From Bacilli bacterium (GTDB lineage Bacteria > Bacillota_I > Bacilli_A > RF39 > UBA660), in NCBI GenBank assembly GCA_900771805.1, contig CAAGPL010000002.1, positions 1-40,726 on the forward strand: a DNA stretch of 40,726 nucleotides, in the 5' to 3' direction. Each line of letters starts with the position of its first letter. The stretch's first letter is position 1. The translations under genes and the position numbers were made by a program. The notes below the pieces were generated by a model, which ran no database searches, was not told the origin of the DNA, and was given only the letters and a program-made list of their open reading frames with translations. Of the stretch, positions 6,605 through 13,192 are shown piece after piece.

Positions 6605-7303
6605 ATGGAATTTATTAAATTTAAGAATGTTGAAAAAACATATAAAAATGGTGTTAATGCAGTATATGATATGAACCTTGATATAAAAAAAGGTGAATTT
6701 GTTTTTGTAATAGGAGCATCTGGTTCTGGTAAATCTACTCTTATAAAAATGTTATACAGAGAAGAAAGACCAACAAAAGGAGAGATATTTGTTGGGGGTG
6801 TAAATGTAGCTAAAGTTAAAAATAATAAAGTTTATAAATTAAGAAGAAAAATAGGAATAGTATTCCAAGATTATAAATTATTACCAAAATTAACAGTATA
6901 TGAAAATGTAGCTTTTGCTCTTGAAATTTATGGTCTTCCAACACCTGAAATTAAAAAGAAGGTATTAAAAGCACTAGATTTAGTTGGTTTAAAACAAAGA
7001 ACAAAAAGTTATCCAAACCAATTGTCTGGTGGTGAACAACAGCGTGTTGCAATAGCACGTGCAATAGTTAACTCACCAAAATTACTTATATGTGATGAGC
7101 CAACTGGTAATTTAGATCCAGACACTAGTCTAGAAGTTATGAAAGTAATAGAGAAAATTAATGATTTGGGTACTACAGTTGTTATGGCAACTCATGATAG
7201 AGAAATGGTTAATAAAATGAAAAAAAGAGTTGTTTTATTAGACAAAGGAAAACTTGTAAAAGATTATGAGAAAGGAAGTTATACTCATTATGAAAGCAAT
7301 TAG
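6605..7303 (+). CDS. ftsE: Cell-division ABC transporter ATPase FtsE
   Basis: A 232-aa ABC ATPase. It has Walker A GASGSGKST (37-45), Q-loop VFQDYKLL (86-93), signature LSGGEQQR (140-147), Walker B with DEPTGNLD (164-171) and H-loop ATHD. The VFQDYKLLPKLTVYENVAF block is characteristic of FtsE. It pairs with FtsX to form a mechanotransmitting complex that activates peptidoglycan hydrolases outside the cell. It overlaps ftsX by 14 nt, and the M23 hydrolase expected to be its target follows directly. Confidence 0.96.
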   Translation: MEFIKFKNVEKTYKNGVNAVYDMNLDIKKGEFVFVIGASGSGKSTLIKMLYREERPTKGEIFVGGVNVAKVKNNKVYKLRRKIGIVFQDYKLLPKLTVYENVAFALEIYGLPTPEIKKKVLKALDLVGLKQRTKSYPNQLSGGEQQRVAIARAIVNSPKLLICDEPTGNLDPDTSLEVMKVIEKINDLGTTVVMATHDREMVNKMKKRVVLLDKGKLVKDYEKGSYTHYESN

Positions 7304-8189
7304 AATATTAAGAAGAAATATAAGAGATGGTTTTAAAAGTGTAGGAAGAAATTTAAGTTTATCTATAGCATCTATTTCTTGTATTACAATTACATTATTA
7401 ATAGTAGGTATTGCTCTTGTTTTGTCTTATAATGTTGAAAATATGACAAAACTTGTTAAAGAGGATTTTACAATAGTTACTTTTATAGATACTAAAGCAA
7501 ATACAGAAGATATTAACAAACTAAAAGAAAACATTGAAGCTTTTGATAATGTAGAAGAAGTAACACATCAAACAAAAAAAGAAATAGCAGAAGATATGAA
7601 ACAAACATCTGATTCACTAGCTTCTATAATAAACACTTGGACAGATGAAAATAACCCTTTATATGATACTTTATTAGTTAAAGTTAAAAATACTGATAAA
7701 ATATCAAAAACAGCAAGTAAACTTCAAAGTTTAGATTTAGTTAAAGAAGTAAAATATGGTCAAGGAATGGTTGAAAGTTTACTTAAAGTATTTAAAGTTT
7801 TAGAAAAAGCAATGTTAGTTGCTATGATAGCATTAGTTTTTGTAACATTATTTTTAATAACTAATACAATAAAAATAACTATTTTTTCAAGAAAAAGAGA
7901 AATAGAAATAATGAGACTTGTAGGAGCTTCAAACTTTTCTATAAAACAACCATTTGTAATTGAAGGCTTTTGTTTAGGCTTTTTAGGTGCAATAATTCCA
8001 ATTTGTGCAACATTATATGGTTATTCAGCTATATATAAACATTTTAATGGACAATTATTTTCTCCGTTTGTTAAATTAGTTCCTGCAGAGCCATTTATAT
8101 ATTTCGTATCATTAATATTATTAGGATTAGGTGTTGTAGTTGGTATGTATGGTAGTTATAAAGCAGTAAGAAAGTATTTAAAAATATAA
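7290..8189 (+). CDS. ftsX: Cell-division protein FtsX
   Basis: A 299-aa membrane protein with the FtsX topology. It has an N-terminal cytoplasmic stretch, TM1 (about 24-46), a large extracellular domain (about 50-170) and three further segments (172-196, 223-247, 268-290). The cytoplasmic FSRKREIEIMRLVGAS motif after TM2 is typical. The ATG at 7290 is preferred over one at 7266 because AAAGGAAG (7271-7278) precedes it and the protein then begins MKAIRILRRNIRDGF like its homologues. The stop codon shares one base with the start of the following hydrolase gene (TAATG). With FtsE it is expected to control that hydrolase. Confidence 0.95.
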   Translation: MKAIRILRRNIRDGFKSVGRNLSLSIASISCITITLLIVGIALVLSYNVENMTKLVKEDFTIVTFIDTKANTEDINKLKENIEAFDNVEEVTHQTKKEIAEDMKQTSDSLASIINTWTDENNPLYDTLLVKVKNTDKISKTASKLQSLDLVKEVKYGQGMVESLLKVFKVLEKAMLVAMIALVFVTLFLITNTIKITIFSRKREIEIMRLVGASNFSIKQPFVIEGFCLGFLGAIIPICATLYGYSAIYKHFNGQLFSPFVKLVPAEPFIYFVSLILLGLGVVVGMYGSYKAVRKYLKI

Positions 8190-9376
8190 TGAAGATGAAG
8201 AAAAATTTTGGAATATTAATTTTATTATTCATAGTATTTTTAATGCCGATTACAACAATAAAAGCCAAAACAATTGCAGATCTACAAAAAGAGTTGGATG
8301 CTGCAGAAAAAAAGTTAAATGATACTAATACAAAAAAAGCTATAAATAGTCAAAATATTACTGATACAAATAAGAAAATAAATAGTATAAAATCTAGTAT
8401 AAAAGATGCTGAAGATAACATAGTAAAAAAAGAAGAGGAAAGTAAGCAACTAGAAAAAGATATAGCTTTAAAAAATGATCAAATAAAAGATTTAATGAGA
8501 TATTATCAAATATCTTCATCTGGATCAGCAATGTTAGAATACATAATGGGAGCAGAAAGTATAACAGATTTGATATATCGCTTATCAATTACAGAACAAA
8601 TATCTTCATATAATAAAAAGGCTATAAAGCAAATGAATGATATGATAGAAGAAAATGAACGTATAAAAAAAGAATTAACCTTAAAAAAAGAAGAGCTAAC
8701 AAGGTTAAAATCTGATTTAGATACACAAGTTATAGTTTTAAATCAAAAACAAAGCGAATTAGATAAAGAAGGCGAATCAGATGCACAAGCTGTTAAGGGA
8801 ATGCAAAAACAAATTAAATACTATAAATCAATAGGTTGTCGTGATAATGAATCCCTTGATGCTTGTTATGATAGAATATATGGTAAGAATTATCTACCAA
8901 GTGGAACAACATTCTTAAGACCATCAACTACTGGTAGAATATCTAGTGAGTTTGGTAATAGAACATTAAATGGGGCTTTTAATAAACATTTTGCAATAGA
9001 TATAGCTATGCCAACAGGAACACCAATATATCCGGTTGCTCCTGGAATAGTTGGTTATACAGATAGTGTATGTGGAATAACTCTTGTTTTATGGCATAAT
9101 GTTAATGGAAAGACATATTCATCAATATATTGCCATTTATCTAAACAATTAGTTAAAAAAGGGCAAGTTGTAACAACTGATACAAAAATTGCTTTATCAG
9201 GTTGTACAGGTCAGTGTTATGGGGCACATTTACATCTTGGTTTAGCAACAGGAAAATATAAAAGTGATTACTATAGATATTATAAAGGAAAAGAAGACAG
9301 CTTGGAGAATCATACATTTAATCCAAGAAATGTAATATTATTCCCAGCAAAAGGACAGAGCTATCATAATAGATAA
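8189..9376 (+). CDS. Secreted coiled-coil M23 peptidoglycan hydrolase (PcsB/EnvC-like)
   Basis: A 395-aa exported protein. It has a signal peptide (1-27, hydrophobic core 8-24), a long coiled coil (about 28-210) for binding the FtsX ectodomain, and a C-terminal M23 endopeptidase domain (about 240-370). Candidate zinc ligands are H267 and D271 in HFAID and H349 in HLHLG, with H316 nearby. By analogy with EnvC, PcsB and CwlO it cleaves or activates cleavage of peptidoglycan during division under FtsEX control. Oddly for a Bacillota exported protein it has six cysteines (217, 226, 295, 315, 339, 343), all after the coiled coil, suggesting disulfides. It is translationally coupled to ftsX through TAATG; an alternative ATG lies two codons on. 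Confidence 0.9.
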   Translation: MKMKKNFGILILLFIVFLMPITTIKAKTIADLQKELDAAEKKLNDTNTKKAINSQNITDTNKKINSIKSSIKDAEDNIVKKEEESKQLEKDIALKNDQIKDLMRYYQISSSGSAMLEYIMGAESITDLIYRLSITEQISSYNKKAIKQMNDMIEENERIKKELTLKKEELTRLKSDLDTQVIVLNQKQSELDKEGESDAQAVKGMQKQIKYYKSIGCRDNESLDACYDRIYGKNYLPSGTTFLRPSTTGRISSEFGNRTLNGAFNKHFAIDIAMPTGTPIYPVAPGIVGYTDSVCGITLVLWHNVNGKTYSSIYCHLSKQLVKKGQVVTTDTKIALSGCTGQCYGAHLHLGLATGKYKSDYYRYYKGKEDSLENHTFNPRNVILFPAKGQSYHNR

Positions 9377-9382
9377 CATAAG

Positions 9383-9412
9383 AACAAGTTTAAAAGTAAA
9401 CTTGTTTTTTTG
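9383..9412 (+). terminator. Rho-independent terminator after ftsEX-M23
   Basis: AACAAGTTTA (9383-9392) and TAAACTTGTT (9397-9406) are perfectly complementary, with a T-tail. It lies between convergent genes. Confidence 0.85.
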
Positions 9413-9487
9413 TAGATAAAAACATAATCTTTATAATAATTTTATAATAGTTTTAAAATGTTTATTATTTTTGAATTAAGTAAAATA

Positions 9488-9871
9488 TTATTTAATTATA
9501 TATTTTATTACTTCTTCCATGCTTTTCTTTGTTCCATTAGTATTGTAATATATTAAAACAGTATCAATAGCAAGTTTAAGCATATTAAAATATATTATAA
9601 GTTCACGTCCTTTAGCAGTGTCTTTATATTCATTAATATATTTTTCAAACATCTTTTTATCTTCATTTGAAAGTGGTTCTATTTCAAAATTATATTTCTT
9701 TTCTTTTTTTGCAAATCTATAAAATATTCCATTATAATACTCATCTATAAAGGATAAATCACTAATTTTAATTAAATCAGGAGTTATTCTATTATTTATG
9801 TTTTTTACTAGCTTTAAATCAGCTTCATATCTTTCTTCAAAAAAAAATTTTAGTCTTTTATTCTCGTTCAT
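9488..9871 (-). CDS. Hypothetical protein, 127 aa
   Basis: I do not recognise this protein. It is charged, lysine- and glutamate-rich, has no signal peptide, and is probably helical. Its C-terminal half contains a moderately hydrophobic helix (LIIYFNMLKLAIDTVLIYY), too polar to be a sure membrane segment. The reading frame is well supported: AAAGGAG lies upstream of the ATG and an extended -10 lies 38 nt further up. It is monocistronic, convergent with the FtsEX-M23 operon and divergent from uvrB. Confidence 0.75.
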   Translation of the reverse strand: MNENKRLKFFFEERYEADLKLVKNINNRITPDLIKISDLSFIDEYYNGIFYRFAKKEKKYNFEIEPLSNEDKKMFEKYINEYKDTAKGRELIIYFNMLKLAIDTVLIYYNTNGTKKSMEEVIKYIIK

Positions 9872-9909
9872 TATAACGTCTCCTTTGAATTAACATTTTA
9901 TATAATAAT

Positions 9910-9918
9910 AGTATAGCA
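9910..9918 (-). promoter_or_regulatory. Extended -10 promoter of the 127-aa gene (minus strand)
   Basis: On the minus strand this reads TGCTATACT, upstream of the ATG at 9871. Confidence 0.55.
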
Positions 9919-9965
9919 CATTAATTATAATCTAAGTAATTCTTATTGATTACATATAAAATAAG

Positions 9966-9974
9966 TGTTAGAAT
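9966..9974 (+). promoter_or_regulatory. Extended -10 promoter of uvrB
   Basis: TGTTAGAAT, 57 nt before the ATG at 10032. No recognisable LexA box is seen around it. Confidence 0.45.
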
Positions 9975-10031
9975 AGGTTAATAAGATTTGAGTTGTTTAT
10001 TAATTTTCAAGTTATAGAAAGGAGGCCTTTT

Positions 10032-11987
10032 ATGTTCGATTTAGTATCAAAATTCAAACCATCAGGTGATCAACCAGAAGCAATAAAAGAGCTTTCTACA
10101 GGAATAAAAGATGGTAAGAAATATCAAGTTTTATTAGGAGCAACAGGAACTGGTAAAACTTTTACAATAGCAAACGTTATAAAAGAGGTTAATAAACCAA
10201 CACTCGTTCTTGCACATAATAAAACGCTTGCAGGTCAACTTTACTCTGAACTTAAGGAAATCTTTCCAAATAATCAGGTTTGTTACTTTGTTTCATATTA
10301 TGACTATTATCAACCAGAAGCATATGTACCTTCAAGTGATACTTATATAGAAAAAGACTCTTCAATAAATGATGAGATAGATGAATTAAGGCATTATGCA
10401 ACATCTTCACTAATTAATGCAAAAGATGTAATAGTAGTAGCATCGGTATCTTGTATATATGGTATTGGAGATAAAGAAGAATATGAAAAACATATGTTAA
10501 CGTTAAAGGTAGGAGAAGAAATAAATAGAAATGAAGTCCTATCAAAACTAGTTGATATGATGTATGAAAGAAATAACATAGATTTAGCAAGAGGCATGTT
10601 TAGAGCTAAAGGAGATGTTATCGAAGTAATACCAGTTTACGAAAAAAGCCATGGAATAAGAATTGAATTATTTGGTGATGAGATAGAAAGAATAACAGAG
10701 TTTGATGTTTTAACAGGTGCGGTAGTAGGTGAGAAAAAATTCATTTCAATTATGCCAGCATCACACTTTGTTACAAGTGAAGAAAAATTAAAAAAAGCAA
10801 TCGTAAACATAAGAAAAGAATTAGATGAAAGATTAGCTTATTTTAGAGAAAACGGCAAATTATTAGAGGCTGAACGCCTGGAACAGAGGTGTAAGTATGA
10901 CCTTGAAATGCTTGCAGAAACAGGTTTTTGTTCTGGCGTTGAAAACTATTCTAGACACTTGGCTTTAAAACCAGAGGGTGCAACTCCAACTTGTCTTTTG
11001 GACTTTTTTCCTGACGATTTTTTAATGGTAATAGATGAGTCACACGTAACATTACCTCAGGTTAAGGCAATGTATAATGGTGATAGGGCAAGAAAGCAAA
11101 TGCTTGTAGATTATGGATTTCGTCTTCCATCAGCACTAGATAACAGACCACTTAAATACGAAGAATTTGAAGAAAAAATAAACCAGGTAATATATGTATC
11201 TGCAACTCCTGGGGATGAAGAATTACAAAAAGTAAATAACAAGGTAGTAGAACAAATAATAAGGCCAACTGGACTTTTAGATCCATTAATAGAGGTTAGA
11301 AAACAAGAAAACCAAGTTGACGATTTAATAGAAGAAATAGAAAAGCAAATAGAAAAAGGCGATAGAACACTTGTTACAACATTAACAATTCGTATGGCAG
11401 AGGAATTAACTTCTTACTTGAAAAATTTAAATATAAAAGTAGCATACTTGCATAGTGAAGTTAAAACATTAGAAAGACTAAAAATTATTCATGATTTAAG
11501 GGAAGGCAAATATGATGTTTTGGTTGGTATTAACCTTTTAAGGGAAGGCCTTGATATTCCTGAGGTTAGTTTAGTTGCTATTTTGGATGCAGATAAGCAA
11601 GGATTCTTAAGAAGTCATAGAAGTTTAATTCAAACTATAGGTAGATGTGCTAGAAACGCAGAAGGCAGGGTAATTATGTATGCTAACTTAATAAGCGATG
11701 CGATGAGAACTGCTATAGACGAAACAAAAAGAAGAAGAGAAATTCAAATTAAATATAATAAGGAACATAATATAATTCCAAAAACAATAAAGAAAAAGAT
11801 AATGGATATAGTAACGGTAAATGATGAAGCAGGAGAAAAAACAAAAAAACGCACTATAAAAGATGTAAAAGAAACTGAAAAAATAATTAAAGGTTTAGAA
11901 GAAGAAATGCAAAAAGCTGCAAAAGAATTAGACTTTGAACGTGCTATGGAACTTCGTGATATTATATTTGAAATGAAAGTTAGTTAA
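10032..11987 (+). CDS. uvrB: Excinuclease ABC subunit B
   Basis: A 651-aa damage-verification helicase of nucleotide excision repair. It has Walker A GATGTGKT (36-43), the beta-hairpin with YYDYYQPEAYVP (89-100) that is pushed between DNA strands, the helicase motif GINLLREGLDIPEVSL, the QTIGRCARN motif VI region, and a C-terminal UVR helix pair for UvrC contact. The ATG at 10032 follows AAAGGAGG directly. An in-frame upstream start at 9993 is rejected because it would place that Shine-Dalgarno inside the gene. uvrA lies 1.2 kb downstream, separated by an Xre/membrane-protein pair, whereas uvrB-uvrA are commonly adjacent in Bacillota. Confidence 0.97.
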   Translation: MFDLVSKFKPSGDQPEAIKELSTGIKDGKKYQVLLGATGTGKTFTIANVIKEVNKPTLVLAHNKTLAGQLYSELKEIFPNNQVCYFVSYYDYYQPEAYVPSSDTYIEKDSSINDEIDELRHYATSSLINAKDVIVVASVSCIYGIGDKEEYEKHMLTLKVGEEINRNEVLSKLVDMMYERNNIDLARGMFRAKGDVIEVIPVYEKSHGIRIELFGDEIERITEFDVLTGAVVGEKKFISIMPASHFVTSEEKLKKAIVNIRKELDERLAYFRENGKLLEAERLEQRCKYDLEMLAETGFCSGVENYSRHLALKPEGATPTCLLDFFPDDFLMVIDESHVTLPQVKAMYNGDRARKQMLVDYGFRLPSALDNRPLKYEEFEEKINQVIYVSATPGDEELQKVNNKVVEQIIRPTGLLDPLIEVRKQENQVDDLIEEIEKQIEKGDRTLVTTLTIRMAEELTSYLKNLNIKVAYLHSEVKTLERLKIIHDLREGKYDVLVGINLLREGLDIPEVSLVAILDADKQGFLRSHRSLIQTIGRCARNAEGRVIMYANLISDAMRTAIDETKRRREIQIKYNKEHNIIPKTIKKKIMDIVTVNDEAGEKTKKRTIKDVKETEKIIKGLEEEMQKAAKELDFERAMELRDIIFEMKVS

Positions 11988-12020
11988 AAAGTAGAGATTT
12001 TACTTATCTCTACTTTTAAT
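11988..12020. terminator. Bidirectional terminator between uvrB and the xre gene
   Basis: AAAGTAGAGAT (11988-11998) pairs with ATCTCTACTTT (12006-12016) around a 7-nt loop. T-runs lie on both strands. The stop codon of the minus-strand xre gene is inside the hairpin. The terminator after uvrA (16037-16074) has the same 5' arm. Confidence 0.8.
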
Positions 12021-12320
12021 ATTTTTACAATACCAAATAACATCTTTTTTCTGATTATCACTAAGTTTATCAAATTCATATATTAATTCATCATTACAAG
12101 TAGTATCTTTTAATCTTACTGGAGTACTTATGTTTGTTCTATCTAACAAATAATCAACAGAAGTATCTAAAAAGTCTGCAAGCTTAATTAATGTATCAGC
12201 ACTAGGAAGAGCTTTTCCGCTTTCATAGGCACTTATTGTTTCTTGTGATACCTCGGCAGCTATTGATAGTCTTATTTGAGTTATATTCTTTTTTTGTCTT
12301 AATTCTTTTAAATTCTTCAT
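12000..12320 (-). CDS. Xre-family HTH transcriptional regulator
   Basis: A 106-aa Cro/CI-type regulator. Residues 1-62 form the helix-turn-helix domain (LKELRQKKNITQIRLSIAAEV, then SQETISAYESGKALPSADTLIKLADFLDTSVDYLL), the usual five-helix pattern. The C-terminal tail of about 40 residues is short and acidic, without a peptidase or sensor domain. It is divergent from a membrane-protein gene across a 157-bp intergenic region that contains a perfect palindrome over a -10 element, so it probably represses itself, its neighbour or both. Confidence 0.9.
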   Translation of the reverse strand: MKNLKELRQKKNITQIRLSIAAEVSQETISAYESGKALPSADTLIKLADFLDTSVDYLLDRTNISTPVRLKDTTCNDELIYEFDKLSDNQKKDVIWYCKNIKSRDK

Positions 12321-12387
12321 AATACTACTTCTTTCTATATTTCTAAAATAATTTTATAAAAAGTATTTGTATTTTATAGATATATGA

Positions 12388-12402
12388 TGTATAATATATA
12401 CA
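12388..12402. promoter_or_regulatory. Candidate Xre operator overlapping a -10 element
   Basis: TGTATAATATATACA is a perfect 6-3-6 palindrome between the divergent xre and membrane-protein genes. It covers a TATAAT (12390-12395) for the + strand gene. Binding by the Xre dimer is inferred. Confidence 0.5.
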
Positions 12403-12477
12403 TATACAGATTATATTTATTATATGCAGTATCTTAATAATTATTCTGTAAATATGTAGAAAGGAGTAAGTAGTGCT

Positions 12478-13077
12478 ATGAAAGAAGAGAAAAAAACAGG
12501 ATTTTCAGTAGCGGCAATGGTATTAGGAATAATTGGAATTTGCTTATCATTTATACCCATAGTTAATAATGTTTCATTTATATTAGGTGTTTTATCTGTT
12601 ATTTTTGCGATAATTTCATTAGTTAAAAAGTCAGGTAAAGCAAAGGCAATTGTAGGATTAATATTAGGTATATTATCTGTTGTAATAACGCTATCACTTC
12701 AAAATAGCTGGTCAAAGTCGCTAGATGATGTTGGTAAAGATTTGGATAATATGACGGGTGATAATACAGAAGAAATATTAAAAAAAGATGTTGACGTTAA
12801 TATTGGAAAATTAAATGTTACAACCGATGAATATGGTTATTCAGATTCTGAACTTGTAGTTGCAGTAACAAATAAATCTAAAGAGAAAAAATCATTCACT
12901 ATACATATAGAAGCAGTGGATAATACTGGAAAAAGAATAGATGATGATTATGTTTATGCAAATGACTTGAATTCTGGTCAAACGCAAGACTTTAAAACAT
13001 TTACTTTAATTTCGTCGGAAAAATTAGAACAAATGAAATCAGCTGAATTTAAAATTATTGATGTTTCAATGAATTAG
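12478..13077 (+). CDS. DUF4190-like membrane protein with C-terminal extracytoplasmic domain
   Basis: A 199-aa protein. Three hydrophobic segments (about 10-28, 31-49, 57-75) have the glycine-rich MVLGIIGICLSFIP and GLILGILSVVI repeats typical of DUF4190-like membrane modules. A C-terminal domain (about 105-199) of beta-strand character (DSELVVAVTNKSKEKKSFTI) resembles FxLYD/DUF3426-type domains. No enzyme motif is seen. An envelope role is likely but unspecified. The ATG follows GAAAGGAG at somewhat long spacing. Its divergent Xre partner probably controls it. Confidence 0.7.
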   Translation: MKEEKKTGFSVAAMVLGIIGICLSFIPIVNNVSFILGVLSVIFAIISLVKKSGKAKAIVGLILGILSVVITLSLQNSWSKSLDDVGKDLDNMTGDNTEEILKKDVDVNIGKLNVTTDEYGYSDSELVVAVTNKSKEKKSFTIHIEAVDNTGKRIDDDYVYANDLNSGQTQDFKTFTLISSEKLEQMKSAEFKIIDVSMN

Positions 13078-13106
13078 AAAAGTTATGTTTTACATAGCTT
13101 TTTTTA
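13078..13106 (+). terminator. Rho-independent terminator
   Basis: AAAAGTTATGT and ACATAGCTTTT pair around a TTT loop with one wobble pair. Seven or more T follow. Confidence 0.75.
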
Positions 13107-13162
13107 TCATTGTCATAAGTACATTCGTTTGATATAATTGGTGTATAAATTTAATGATTTTA

Positions 13163-13171
13163 TGATAAAAT
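13163..13171 (+). promoter_or_regulatory. Extended -10 promoter of uvrA (a second at 13130-13138)
   Basis: TGATAAAAT lies 21 nt before the GTG start. A better match, TGATATAAT, lies at 13130-13138. Either or both may be used. Confidence 0.55.
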
Positions 13172-13192
13172 ATTAAACTGAAGGTGATTTAT

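Noticed and set aside
9872..13192. LexA/SOS boxes upstream of uvrB and uvrA
   Set aside because: I looked for GAACNNNNGTTC-type palindromes in both upstream regions and found none convincing.
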